Origin: Acidimicrobiales bacterium
Lineage (GTDB): Bacteria; Actinomycetota; Acidimicrobiia; Acidimicrobiales; RAAP-2
DNA: 64,000 nucleotides
Assembly: GCA_015478655.1 (NCBI GenBank)
Contig: JADMIJ010000013.1
Span: forward strand, 1-64,000
Direction: 5' to 3'
In this document: positions 47,224 to 55,643 of the stretch, in pieces
How positions within the stretch are numbered: the first letter of the stretch is position 1
Layout of the letters: each line of letters begins with the position of its first letter
Position numbers and translations under genes: made by a program
The notes under the pieces: model-generated
Database searches by the model: none
What the model saw: only the letters and a program-made list of their open reading frames with translations
Told to the model about the DNA's origin: nothing

Positions 47224-47305
47224 GGGATCACGTTACCGGCCCCTGGTGTCGGGGAGGCTAGGACGCCACACCCACGCCGCACGCCGACGTCGGACCTTCG
47301 CGCCT

Positions 47306-47700
47306 TCAGCGCCGGCGCGGGACGACAATGAGGCTGAGAACGTACGAGATGCCGCCCACCGCGCACATCACCCCGTAGGGACCGGGCTTGCCGGTACGGG
47401 CGATTTCGACGATGGCCCCCACGAGGGCTGCCACCCCCATGGCCAACCCCATGATCGCCGTCGCATCGCGATCCATGCCTCGTTGGCGGTCGTCACCTCC
47501 GACCCGCATGATGGCGGCCATGTCCCCCTTGCCACCCGACCACAGGTAGGCGATTCCAGCCGCCAGCGCATAGAAGCCAACCAGGCCGACGGCCAGGCCG
47601 TGGTCGCCGGCCACCCATGTGGCCACGGCAATGGCTCCCCCCCCACCACCAGTACTGCGGCCGTGGCACTTCGGTGCCCGGTGAGTCCCTCGGTTCTCAT
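47306..47700 (-). pseudogene. Small membrane protein of an XRE-linked operon, frameshifted
   Basis: The first frame reads M-R-T-E-G-L-T-G-H-R-S-A-T-A-A-V-L-V-V-G-G, then breaks in a C run (47637-47644, eight bases; nine would stay in frame). The other frame continues A-I-A-V-A-T-W-V-A-G-D-H-G-L and adds membrane segments near L-A-V-G-L-V-G-F-Y-A-L-A-A-G and A-L-V-G-A-I-V-E-I-A. Together about 130 residues with four hydrophobic segments. It follows the XRE regulator with ATGA overlap, so it forms a two-gene operon in which a DUF2178-like membrane protein follows a small HTH regulator. Function unknown. Confidence 0.65.
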
Positions 47701-47903
47701 CGCACTTCCTCCTCATCCATGGTGAAGATCTCCTCGATCCCACTCTCGAAATACCGGCTGATGGCAAAGGCCAACGGCAGCGAAGGGAGATAGCGCCCGT
47801 TCTCGATCGAATTGACGGTCTGGCGCGAGACACCCAGGGCGCTTCCGAGGTCCCCTTGCGAAATACCCGCCGCCATCCGCAACTCGCGAACTCGGTTCTC
47901 CAT
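47697..47903 (-). CDS. XRE-family helix-turn-helix regulator
   Basis: A 68-residue protein that is little more than an HTH_3 domain: R-V-R-E-L-R-M-A-A-G-I-S-Q-G-D-L-G then L-G-V-S-R-Q-T-V-N-S-I-E-N-G-R-Y. YozG-type proteins of this size repress themselves and sense via dimer contacts. The ATG is just six bases after a CATACT -10 element, so the transcript is probably leaderless. The TGA overlaps the ATG of the downstream membrane gene by four bases. Confidence 0.9.
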   Translation of the reverse strand: MENRVRELRMAAGISQGDLGSALGVSRQTVNSIENGRYLPSLPLAFAISRYFESGIEEIFTMDEEEVR

Positions 47904-47909
47904 GTGGCA

Positions 47910-47938
47910 AGTATGCTTTACAGGGCAGGCGGTGTCAA
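47910..47938 (-). promoter_or_regulatory. Promoter of the XRE operon, leaderless
   Basis: On the minus strand TTGACA (47933-47938) is followed by a 17-base spacer and CATACT (47910-47915), a near-consensus SigA promoter. The -10 ends six bases before the ATG, so transcription would start at or next to the start codon. Confidence 0.65.
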
Positions 47939-48107
47939 GCGTCCTTTCCAGATGGGCACCGGAGTGCCGGCCTCCGGACCGGCCAGAAGGTGACCAGACA
48001 CCCACCGGTGGGTCGGCTGTGATCGTCAAACCTCTAGCGGCGAGGGTGCGCGGTCCGGGCGTCGCACCAGGAATCGGGCACAGCTGAAGCCAGTATCCTC
48101 ACTGTTC

Positions 48108-48539
48108 GTGAGAGTGACCATGATGTTGTGTGACGCAGCCCAGGTATCCGACGGCAAGCTGTACGTGCTGGGCGGGGGCTGGAGCATGACCGGACCAGAT
48201 CCGGTTCCGTCAGCGATCGCTCTCAAGATCGACGTGGGATGGCACGAGGCCGAAGCCTCCCACCATTGGGAGCTCTTTCTCGAGGACGCCGACGGCCGAC
48301 CGGTGTTGATCGACACCCCCGAAGGCGAGCACCCGGTGGAGGTGCGGGGAGAGTTCACGGTGGGCCGACCCCCCGGTATCCCGGAGGGCTCCCCGATCGA
48401 CGTCGCCCTCGCCGTAAACCTCGGGCCGCTGCCCTTGACGCCCGGCACCCGGTATACCTGGCGCATGGCCATCGACGGCGATTCACACACCGACTGGGTG
48501 TTGGGGTTCACCACACGGCCGACGCTGGTCCGTGACTGA
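48108..48539 (+). CDS. DUF6941-like hypothetical protein
   Basis: A 143-residue beta-rich protein. M-M-L-C-D-A-A-Q-V-S-D-G-K-L-Y-V-L-G-G-G at the start is characteristic of a small uncharacterised actinobacterial family that I recall as DUF6941, and the rest alternates strands (W-E-L-F-L-E-D-A-D-G-R-P-V-L). GTG start; an ATG three codons inside is an alternative. It precedes the MaoC gene by three bases, so it is likely co-transcribed. No function is known. Confidence 0.7.
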   Translation: MRVTMMLCDAAQVSDGKLYVLGGGWSMTGPDPVPSAIALKIDVGWHEAEASHHWELFLEDADGRPVLIDTPEGEHPVEVRGEFTVGRPPGIPEGSPIDVALAVNLGPLPLTPGTRYTWRMAIDGDSHTDWVLGFTTRPTLVRD

Positions 48540-48542
48540 TCG

Positions 48543-49055
48543 GTGACCACGTTCGAGCGGCCGTTCGGCCGCTACTTCGAAGATTTCGAATCCGGTGACA
48601 TCTACCGACATTGGCCGGGCAAGACCATCACCGAAGCCGATGACCATCTCTTCTGCATGATCACCATGAATCACCATCCGCTGCACACCAACGCTTGGTT
48701 CGCGGAGCACGAGACCGTTCAAGGCAAGAACGTCGTGGTCGGCAACCTGGTCTACTCCCTCGTCCTGGGGATGAGCGTTCCCGACGTCAGCGGTATGGCC
48801 ATCGCCAATCTCGAAGTCGAGTCATTGATCCATCGGGCACCGACCTTCCACGGGGACACGATCTATGCCGAGACCAAAGTCATCGGCAAGACGGAGTCGA
48901 AGTCCCGGGATGATCGGGGGGTGGTCACGGTCGAGACCAAAGGGTTCAACCAGCGCGGCGAAGAGGTCTGCTTCTTCCGGCGGAAGGTGATGGTGTGGAA
49001 GCAGGCCAGTGCACCGCCGCGCCAGCGCCCCTACGGGGAAGACGTCTGGGACTGA
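48543..49055 (+). CDS. MaoC family hydratase, mesaconyl-CoA hydratase-like
   Basis: A 170-residue MaoC (hot-dog) protein. G-R-Y-F-E-D-F-E-S-G-D-I-Y-R-H at the N terminus and N-H-H-P-L-H-T-N, which contains the hydratase His, match MaoC proteins that accompany CoA-lyase genes in actinobacterial ethylmalonyl-CoA clusters, where they may hydrate mesaconyl-CoA. It is half the size of proteobacterial Mch, consistent with the short actinobacterial form. GTG start, tight spacing behind the DUF6941-like gene. Enoyl-CoA hydration is the cautious description. Confidence 0.82.
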   Translation: MTTFERPFGRYFEDFESGDIYRHWPGKTITEADDHLFCMITMNHHPLHTNAWFAEHETVQGKNVVVGNLVYSLVLGMSVPDVSGMAIANLEVESLIHRAPTFHGDTIYAETKVIGKTESKSRDDRGVVTVETKGFNQRGEEVCFFRRKVMVWKQASAPPRQRPYGEDVWD

Positions 49056-49063
49056 GCCGGACC

Positions 49064-50032
49064 GTGAGCCCTGCCGGTCCTGTGGTGGCGACCCGTCCCC
49101 CGCAGCCCGTCGGTGGTCGTGGGGTCAACGCCATTCGCGAGAGCGCGCAGGTGGCGGCCATCGGACGGGCGATCATGCATTGGGGAACGGTGCTGGGCCC
49201 CACCTCGAGACGGCCCGAGCTCCCGTGGCGATCAACCCGCGACCCATGGGCGGTGTTGGTGAGCGAGGTGATGGCCCAGCAGACGCAGGTGCTCCGTGTG
49301 GTACCGGCGTTCGAGAGGTTCCTGGCTCAGTTCCCGACCCCCGCCGCCTGTGCGTCGGCCTCCTTGGGTGAGGTGCTCAGAGCATGGGAGGGACTGGGCT
49401 ACAACCGCCGCGCCCGCAATCTGCACCGATCTGCGCTGGCCATCGTCACCGAGCACGGCGGCCACGTGCCTGGCAGCCTCGGCGACCTCCTCGCCCTTCC
49501 GGGTGTGGGTGCCTACACGGCCCGGGCCGTGTTGGCCTTTGCCTTCTGCGCCGATGTCGGCGTGGTGGACACGAACGCCGGACGGGTGCTGTCCAGGGCG
49601 GTTGCGGGGCGACCGATCCGAGCTCCCGAGGCACAGATGTTGGTGGACGCCATGGTTCCCGCCGGGGGTGGCTGGGAGTTCGGCCAGGCGCTGCTCGATC
49701 TGGGAGCGTCGGTCTGCATGGCCGGTGAACCCCGCTGCCCTGGGTGTCCGATCCGCCGCCGATGCCGGTGGGTGAGAGCAGGCCGGAAGGGACCCGACCC
49801 CTCGAGCGGGTCGGCCGGTGTCTCGACACCCCAGGGGGTGTTCGGCGGCTCCGACCGCCAGGGGCGCGGCCGGTTGGTGGATGCGCTGCGTAAGGAAGAC
49901 GTGCCTCCGGACCAAGTGGCGTCGGCGGCAGGATGGCCGGACGAACCCGATCGGGCCGAACGGATCGTCGCCGGGCTCGTGGCCGACGGGCTGGTAGCCC
50001 GCGACCAATTCGGCGTGCTGAGTCTGCCCTGA
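49064..50032 (+). CDS. mutY: A/G-specific adenine glycosylase MutY
   Basis: A 322-residue base-excision enzyme that removes adenine mispaired with 8-oxoguanine. Glu68 (S-E-V-M-A-Q-Q-T-Q), the helix-hairpin-helix L-P-G-V-G-A-Y-T-A (145-153) with catalytic Asp169 (V-V-D-T-N), and a 4Fe-4S loop C-x6-C-x2-C-x5-C (Cys218, 225, 228, 234) are all present. The usual C-terminal NUDIX-like 8-oxoG domain is replaced by a short 90-residue tail, as in many actinobacteria. The GTG start is tentative, since several in-frame alternatives exist. The coding start overlaps no neighbour. Confidence 0.9.
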   Translation: MSPAGPVVATRPPQPVGGRGVNAIRESAQVAAIGRAIMHWGTVLGPTSRRPELPWRSTRDPWAVLVSEVMAQQTQVLRVVPAFERFLAQFPTPAACASASLGEVLRAWEGLGYNRRARNLHRSALAIVTEHGGHVPGSLGDLLALPGVGAYTARAVLAFAFCADVGVVDTNAGRVLSRAVAGRPIRAPEAQMLVDAMVPAGGGWEFGQALLDLGASVCMAGEPRCPGCPIRRRCRWVRAGRKGPDPSSGSAGVSTPQGVFGGSDRQGRGRLVDALRKEDVPPDQVASAAGWPDEPDRAERIVAGLVADGLVARDQFGVLSLP

Positions 50033-50120
50033 GTGACGCAACGGCGAGAATCGCGCTCGCCCAGGCCGGGATGGTGGCGGGCCCACAGTGGCGGGCCGTG
50101 ATCGACAGGGCCCCGAGGAG

Positions 50121-50990
50121 TCAGGAGGTGATGAAGCGGATGATGTGCTCGTTGACCTCATCAGGGCGCTCCACGTGCATGAAGTGCCCGGCACCCTTGA
50201 CGATGACCATCTCCGAGCCGGGGGCCAGAAAATCGGTCACCGGGCCGATGGTGTCGATGCCCATACATCCGTCGTCTGCCCCGTGCACATACAAGGTGGG
50301 CTGCGGTGCCACTGTCCCGCCTGCAGCCTGGGCCGCCGCCGACTCGGGGTCGTCCGGCGGTCCGGAGAACATGGCCCGGTAGTAGCCGATGGCGGCAGTG
50401 AGGTTCTCGGGGGAGGCGAGTGCTTCTTTCACCCGGGCGACATCCCACGATCCGTCGAATCCCGGCGACCAATCGGCCCACAGACGATCGATGAAGGCGT
50501 GGTCGTTGAGGGACACCGCGTACTCGGCCAATGGTGTCTGGAAGAAGAACACGTACCAGCTGCGGCGCAACTGGTCGAAGGTGAAGAACCCGTCGGCCAT
50601 CGAAGCCTGGGGAGCGACGGCGGCCGTGACCACCCTGCGCCACCGCTCGGGCTGGATCGCGGCGGCGCCGTAGGTGGCGAAGGCACCCCAATCGTGACCG
50701 ATGATCACAGCATCCCCGTTGCCGTCGAGGGCGCGGTGGAGTTCACAGGCGTCGAGGGCCAACGTGCCGGTGTCGTAGCGACCGTCCGACGGCACCGAGG
50801 TCGGGGCGTAGCCCCGCAGGAATGGGGCCACGGCGCGGAACCCGGCATCCGCCAGCCGGGGGAGGAGGTAGCGCCAGGTGTGGGCGGTGTCAGGGAATCC
50901 GTGAAGGCACAGGGCCAGCGGGCCGTCGGTGGGTCCGTCGCTCAGGTAGGCGAACTCCATGCCGTTGGCATTGACGCGCTTGTGGTCCAT
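50121..50990 (-). CDS. Alpha/beta-hydrolase, epoxide hydrolase/haloalkane dehalogenase-like
   Basis: A 289-residue alpha/beta-hydrolase. The oxyanion region is L-H-G-F-P-D, the nucleophile is Asp in G-H-D-W-G-A, and the catalytic His is in G-A-G-H-F-M-H. The Asp nucleophile marks the epoxide hydrolase/dehalogenase branch. A cap region between them contains several Trp/Phe. Substrate unknown. ATG start; monocistronic, convergent with mutY. Confidence 0.88.
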   Translation of the reverse strand: MDHKRVNANGMEFAYLSDGPTDGPLALCLHGFPDTAHTWRYLLPRLADAGFRAVAPFLRGYAPTSVPSDGRYDTGTLALDACELHRALDGNGDAVIIGHDWGAFATYGAAAIQPERWRRVVTAAVAPQASMADGFFTFDQLRRSWYVFFFQTPLAEYAVSLNDHAFIDRLWADWSPGFDGSWDVARVKEALASPENLTAAIGYYRAMFSGPPDDPESAAAQAAGGTVAPQPTLYVHGADDGCMGIDTIGPVTDFLAPGSEMVIVKGAGHFMHVERPDEVNEHIIRFITS

Positions 50991-51062
50991 GGATCGGAGG
51001 GTAGCCCGAGTGGCGGCGCGTGCGTTTGAGTCAGATGCGGCCTGATGAATGCCGAGCCCATC

Positions 51063-51263
51063 TCAGCCGAGGGCTCTGTCCTGTTTCTCGAGCTCCTCCT
51101 GCAAAAGCCTGAGTGCCCTCGGCCCGACGCCGTGGAGCTTTGCCAGGTCGGCCGCCCGCACTCCTGCCAGGGTGTCGAGGCTGGTGTACCCCGCACCGAC
51201 GAGGGCCCGGGTTGCCGGCGCACCTATCCCTCTCGGCAGATCGACCTCGGGTTCCGTGCCCAC
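51063..51263 (-). CDS. Small helix-hairpin-helix DNA-binding protein
   Basis: A 66-residue protein with two HhH units: L-P-R-G-I-G-A-P-A-T-R-A-L and L-H-G-V-G-P-R-A-L-R-L-L. Such stand-alone HhH proteins bind DNA backbones non-specifically and are common hypothetical proteins in actinobacteria. GTG start. Short size limits confidence, but the motif pair is clear. The 207 bases upstream to the next gene (51264-51470) show nothing further. Confidence 0.72.
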   Translation of the reverse strand: MGTEPEVDLPRGIGAPATRALVGAGYTSLDTLAGVRAADLAKLHGVGPRALRLLQEELEKQDRALG

Positions 51264-51470
51264 GGGATGATCCTGGCACGCGGGTCGGGCGGATCCAACC
51301 TGAACGACCGACCGACCCGGCCATCGCCCGACGGATCAACCACAGCGACCAGATTGCTGCATTCCGCCGGCCCCAATGGCGCGACCAGTCACGGGTCCAT
51401 CGCCGACCTACTGCAGGTCTGCCGCCCGGACTGAGGGGCCCGGTCCGGGTCCGAGTAACCTCCACCTTCG

Positions 51471-52325
51471 GTGAAGATCACCTTTTTCGGAGTCCGGGGC
51501 TCGTGCCCATGCTCTTCAGACCACCATCGCCGCTATGGGGGCAACACGTCCTGTGTACTGGTTGAGGTGGAAGGGGAGCCTCCTTTGATCCTCGATCTGG
51601 GGACGGGTCTCCGCGCTCTCGGTGACTATCTGCAGCCCCCGCTGAAAGCTGCAGGCGTCCCACTGCAGGCGACCGCGCTGCTCACCCACCTGCACTACGA
51701 CCACGTCCTGGGGGTGCCCTTCTTCGCTCCGATGCGCGACCCCGGTGCCATTCTCGACGTCTACGGTCCCTCTCAACAGGGTGCATCGCTGCACGACGTC
51801 TTGTCCGGGTTGGTGAAACCCCCGTTCTTCCCCGTTAACATGGCCGACTTCCGCGGCGAGCTGCGTTTTCACGATCTTGAGGGATCCGCCGACTTCTCGC
51901 TCGGGTCCATCCGGATCAAGGCCCGGTCGATACCCCACATCGGCCACACCCTTGGCTATCGGCTCGAAGCTGACGGTCGAGCCATGGCCTACATCCCGGA
52001 CCATCAGGCCCCTGTGGACCGGCGCACCGTTGACAAGGACGTCCTCGAACTCTGCGAGAACGCTGACCTGATCATCCATGACGCCCAGTACACCGATGAG
52101 GAGTTCGTGACCCTGTCGGACTGGGGTCACTCGACGGCGGCCTACGCGGTCCTGGTAGCCCGTGAGGCGGGGGTTCGGCGGCTCACGATGTTCCACCACG
52201 ACCCTGCCCACACGGACAGAGAGATCGATCGGATGCTCAGCCACGCCCGGCGGCTCGCTTCGAAGCAGACGCTCGAAGTGAGTGCAGCCTCCGAGGGATC
52301 GTCGGTGGATCTGGGAAAAGCATGA
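51471..52325 (+). CDS. MBL-fold metallo-hydrolase
   Basis: A 284-residue metallo-beta-lactamase-fold enzyme. G-V-R-G-S-C-P near residue 7 and the metal motif T-H-L-H-Y-D-H (about 72-78) are present, with a second histidine in I-P-H-I-G-H-T-L and an Asp/His in F-H-H-D-P. The opening recalls RNase Z-like phosphodiesterases and PqqB-related proteins, and the C-terminal half recalls cyclic-di-nucleotide or phosphodiester hydrolases. No more precise substrate can be given. Stop overlaps the flavin reductase ATG (ATGA). Confidence 0.85.
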   Translation: MKITFFGVRGSCPCSSDHHRRYGGNTSCVLVEVEGEPPLILDLGTGLRALGDYLQPPLKAAGVPLQATALLTHLHYDHVLGVPFFAPMRDPGAILDVYGPSQQGASLHDVLSGLVKPPFFPVNMADFRGELRFHDLEGSADFSLGSIRIKARSIPHIGHTLGYRLEADGRAMAYIPDHQAPVDRRTVDKDVLELCENADLIIHDAQYTDEEFVTLSDWGHSTAAYAVLVAREAGVRRLTMFHHDPAHTDREIDRMLSHARRLASKQTLEVSAASEGSSVDLGKA

Positions 52326-52828
52326 CCATGGGCTTCGACGTCGCCCAGTTCAAGGAGGCCATGAGCCGGTTCATCACCGGCGTCACCATCGTCTCGGGCA
52401 TGGAGGACGACCACCCGGTGGGCTTCACCTGTCAAGCGTTCGTCTCCCTTTCCATCAATCCTCCGTTCATCGCCGTGGCCCCGGCCCGCACATCCACGAG
52501 CTGGCCGCGCATCGCCCGGGCCGGAAGCTTTTGCGTCAACGTGCTCGGCGACAGCCAAGAGGAGCTGTGCCGGGGCTTTGCAGTTTCAGGAGGCGACAAG
52601 TTCGACGGCGTTGCCTGGCATCCGGCTCCGGTCAGCGGCTCGCCGGTCATCGAAGGCAGTCTGGCCTGGGTCGACTGCAACGTGGAGCTCGTGCACGACG
52701 CGGGGGATCACGAGTTGATTATCGGGAAAGTGCTTGATCTCGGTATCGGCGAGGGCTCCCCGCTTCTGTTCTTCCGCGGCGACTTCGCTACTGTTGCCCG
52801 GCACACACACGACGAGGATGGGGAGTAG
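52322..52828 (+). CDS. Flavin reductase family protein
   Basis: A 168-residue FMN-binding split-barrel flavin reductase. F-I-T-G-V-T-I-V-S, the flavin-contact stretch S-L-S-I-N-P-P-F-I-A-V, and the closing P-L-L-F-F-R-G-D-F are typical. These enzymes supply reduced flavin to two-component monooxygenases such as HsaAB of steroid degradation. No large oxygenase subunit is adjacent, so the partner is unknown. Start is fixed by ATGA overlap with the upstream gene; it also overlaps the epimerase gene that follows. Confidence 0.87.
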   Translation: MTMGFDVAQFKEAMSRFITGVTIVSGMEDDHPVGFTCQAFVSLSINPPFIAVAPARTSTSWPRIARAGSFCVNVLGDSQEELCRGFAVSGGDKFDGVAWHPAPVSGSPVIEGSLAWVDCNVELVHDAGDHELIIGKVLDLGIGEGSPLLFFRGDFATVARHTHDEDGE

Positions 52829-53384
52829 TCGGTTGCCGGATATCAAGGAGTCCGAGGTCATCGCCGACGTCATCGTGGTGGAACCGAACGCCCACGGTGA
52901 CGAGCGCGGTCGATTCGTGGAGACCTATCGACGGAGCTGGTTCCCCCTGGGCCGGGAGATGACCCAGGCCAACCGCTCGGAAAAGGCGGCGGGTGCGATT
53001 GTCGGCCTCCACTACCACCTGCACCAGGCCGATTACTGGTACGTCCTCCGGGGCACGGCCCGCGTGGTCCTCCACGACCTGCGGCAGGGCTCGCCGACGG
53101 ATGGTGCGACCCTGACTCTCGACCTCGAGGGTGATCACGATCGAGGCCTGTTCATTCCGCCCGGAGTGGCCCACGGGTTCGCGTCGCTCACCGATCTCAC
53201 GCTGTGGTATCTGGTGGACGGCTACTACAACCCGGAGGACGAGCTGGGGGTGGCATGGGACGATCCCGCCGTCGGCGCCGACTGGGGCCTGAGCGATCCG
53301 GTCCTCTCCGAACGGGACCAGTCGAATCCGACACGCGACAAGATCCATCCGGGCGTGCAGCCGCGGATCGGACTCAGGACCTGA
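52818..53384 (+). CDS. dTDP-4-dehydrorhamnose 3,5-epimerase family protein
   Basis: A 188-residue RmlC-type cupin. G-L-H-Y-H-L-H-Q-A-D-Y-W-Y-V-L (around 56-70) has the His base, and D-E-R-G-R-F-V-E-T-Y and the closing Y-N-P-E-D-E-L-G-V-A-W-D-D-P are diagnostic of the family. RmlC converts dTDP-4-keto-6-deoxyglucose to the rhamnose epimer. The ATG lies within the flavin reductase's last codons, so the two are co-translated, yet no other rhamnose gene is near. An alternative sugar-epimerase role is possible. Confidence 0.85.
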   Translation: MGSSRLPDIKESEVIADVIVVEPNAHGDERGRFVETYRRSWFPLGREMTQANRSEKAAGAIVGLHYHLHQADYWYVLRGTARVVLHDLRQGSPTDGATLTLDLEGDHDRGLFIPPGVAHGFASLTDLTLWYLVDGYYNPEDELGVAWDDPAVGADWGLSDPVLSERDQSNPTRDKIHPGVQPRIGLRT

Positions 53385-53560
53385 TCGCTAGGCAGTTCTG
53401 ACAGACTTCGCCCATGGCACCCTGCTCACCACGCGCATCGGCGTCGGACTCCACCGGGGAGGCACGTGCCGTTCGGACCCCTGCGGGTGAGTCCGGCCCC
53501 AGCAAGGCATCCGTCGAGACGTCGACCCCGAAGAAGAACCCGGCTACCAGGACCGTGGCC

Positions 53561-54379
53561 ATGGAAACCGCTCCCTCCGGGGCCACACGGAGCGCCACTC
53601 GCCACCTCGATCGGCTGGGTTCGCCGGGCACCGGTGTCCTCGTGACCGGAGGAGGTTCGGGAATCGGCCGAGAGACGGCGCTCGCCCTGGCTGAGGTGGG
53701 CCGCCCGGTGGCCATCTGGGATGTCAACGCCGAGGGAGCCGAGGAGACGGCGGCACTGTGCCACGACCGGTACGGGAGCGTGGTCTCCTGGTCGGTCGTG
53801 GACGTGTCGGACACGTCAGCCATCGAGGGCGCCGTGCCCTTGGCCGCCACGGCCCTCGGATCACTTGGTGGCTTCGTTCACGCCGCCGGCGTCTCGGGCC
53901 CGATGTCGGTCGACTTCATCGACGACGAGCTCTGGGACAACACGCTCAACGTGAACCTGCGCGCCGCGGTGATGGTGTCGCGGATGCTCCTCGAGCCATT
54001 CCGTGAGGCCGGCCCAGGTTCTGCCGCCGTATTGATCTCGTCGATCGAAGGCCTGTACGGCAGTGCCATGCTCACCGCCTACTGCGCGTCAAAGGGAGGC
54101 GTGCTGGGTGTGATGCGATCGATCGCCCAGCGTTTCGCCATGGAGGGGTTCCGGGTCAACGCGGTGTGCCCGGGTGCCGTGTCCACTCCGATGCTGGCGC
54201 CCGCCTTCGAACTGCCCGGCTTTCGCCAGCAGTTGGAGGAGCGGACTCCGCTCCAGCGGATCTCGACCCCCGACGAGATCGCCAAGCCCATCAGGTTCCT
54301 GCTCTCGGACGAGGCCTCGTTCATCACCGGCACGTACCTGACCGTCGACGGGGGACTGACCGCCGTGACGGCCATCTGA
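53561..54379 (+). CDS. Short-chain dehydrogenase/reductase
   Basis: A 272-residue SDR with T-G-G-G-S-G-I-G, Asp43-type NAD selector in W-D-V-N-A, H-A-A-G in the N-N-A-G position, and S-S then Y-C-A-S-K. The end is the conserved Y-L-T-V-D-G-G. It is a FabG-like dehydrogenase of unknown substrate. The ATG is chosen over a longer frame because the 49 residues upstream are Ser/Pro-rich; a GTG two codons earlier is also possible. Confidence 0.85.
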   Translation: METAPSGATRSATRHLDRLGSPGTGVLVTGGGSGIGRETALALAEVGRPVAIWDVNAEGAEETAALCHDRYGSVVSWSVVDVSDTSAIEGAVPLAATALGSLGGFVHAAGVSGPMSVDFIDDELWDNTLNVNLRAAVMVSRMLLEPFREAGPGSAAVLISSIEGLYGSAMLTAYCASKGGVLGVMRSIAQRFAMEGFRVNAVCPGAVSTPMLAPAFELPGFRQQLEERTPLQRISTPDEIAKPIRFLLSDEASFITGTYLTVDGGLTAVTAI

Positions 54380-54548
54380 GCCATCTGGGCCAGCTGAGCC
54401 AGTCCGGCTCCATGGCCACTCCGGTCAACCAGGCTTGCGGACGCAAGGGGTCCCCAACTGCCTCCGAACGGTGGCCGGGAACCCACTACGAGGGGCCGAA
54501 TTGGGCCTCGCTACCCGATTGGCTGCCCATTCGGGTTGAATGGTCTAG

Positions 54549-55586
54549 ATGTGGATTGTCGTTGGGGTAGTCGTGCTGATCGCCGTGGTGGCCTTTGTGG
54601 CCACGTTCATTCGGCGACCCCGGGGCGATGACCTGAACTCGGTCCGGAACTACCACTCGGCCCTGGGCACGCTCGAGCATCTGTCTGAGCGGACCAGCCA
54701 ACAATCGGTGAATATCACCGGCCCGGCCGAGGTCCTCGCTGACTCGCACGTACGCCCCAGGTTCTACAGCCGGTCCGGTGCCGAGGGGGATCTGCGTCCT
54801 CCGGTGCCTCCGGGGACGACCACGTCGGTTCCGCCTGTTCCGGTGCGAGGAACCGATGAGTTTCCCGATCCCGAAACCCCGCTGGTCTTCGATGACGCCC
54901 GGCCGAGGGACCGCTACCGTGAACGCCCCTCGCGCGACGCCCCGTTGTCCCGCACCGACCGGATCCAAAGGCATGCGCTGGACTCGATGAACCATCGACC
55001 GCGGCGGTGGGCAACGGTGTCGATCGTCATCGCCGCGGTGGTGCTGTTCGGGGTGTTGGCATACGTCGGGAGCCGCCGTTCGCCGTCGAGAAGTCACGCC
55101 CATTCCGTCAGTGCCACATCATCCACCGCCGCAGCGGTGTCCCACTCCGGCAGCACGACGGGACCAAAGGGAAAGACGAAGAGCACCACCACCACGGCTC
55201 CCGCCCAGGTCGTCGCCCTGTCGTCGACTTCGAGCACGGCGGTCTATCCGGTGAGCTCGGCGGCCTATCGGTTGACGGTCACCACCACCGGGCCATGCTG
55301 GGTGTCGGCCACGACCGCCATGACGGGTTCGACGTTGTGGGCCGGGACGCTCCAAGCCGGGGCCACACAGGAGATCCAGGCCAGCGGCATCGTAAGGGTG
55401 CAGCTGGGGACGACAGCGGCGTCCTTGGCACTCAACGGGGTACCAGTGGTGCTTCCCACGCCCTTGCGCTCGCCGTTCGAAGCCACGTTCGAGCCGTCGA
55501 CCGCCACCTCCTCGTCGGGCGGTGCGGCCTCGACGACGGGCACGACCGGCGCAACGGGCACGACCAGCACCACCTCGGCGCCCTGA
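54549..55586 (+). CDS. Two-helix membrane protein with RodZ-C-like (DUF4115) domain
   Basis: A 345-residue protein with a hydrophobic segment at residues 1-19 and a second near 155-176, separated by a disordered Pro-rich cytoplasmic loop. After a Ser/Thr-rich linker, residues about 235-320 (P-C-W-V-S-A-T-T-A, L-Q-A-G-A-T-Q-E-I, L-N-G-V-P-V-V-L-P) match the DUF4115 beta domain of RodZ, which helps organise cell shape. The N-terminal HTH of RodZ is missing. Ends in a Thr/Gly-rich tail. No strong ribosome binding site is visible before the ATG. Confidence 0.72.
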   Translation: MWIVVGVVVLIAVVAFVATFIRRPRGDDLNSVRNYHSALGTLEHLSERTSQQSVNITGPAEVLADSHVRPRFYSRSGAEGDLRPPVPPGTTTSVPPVPVRGTDEFPDPETPLVFDDARPRDRYRERPSRDAPLSRTDRIQRHALDSMNHRPRRWATVSIVIAAVVLFGVLAYVGSRRSPSRSHAHSVSATSSTAAAVSHSGSTTGPKGKTKSTTTTAPAQVVALSSTSSTAVYPVSSAAYRLTVTTTGPCWVSATTAMTGSTLWAGTLQAGATQEIQASGIVRVQLGTTAASLALNGVPVVLPTPLRSPFEATFEPSTATSSSGGAASTTGTTGATGTTSTTSAP

Positions 55587-55643
55587 CCTTCGCCCGAGGG
55601 TCCGCGGCCTCCAGCGCCAGCGCCCGCTCTCCTGTGCCGCCCG

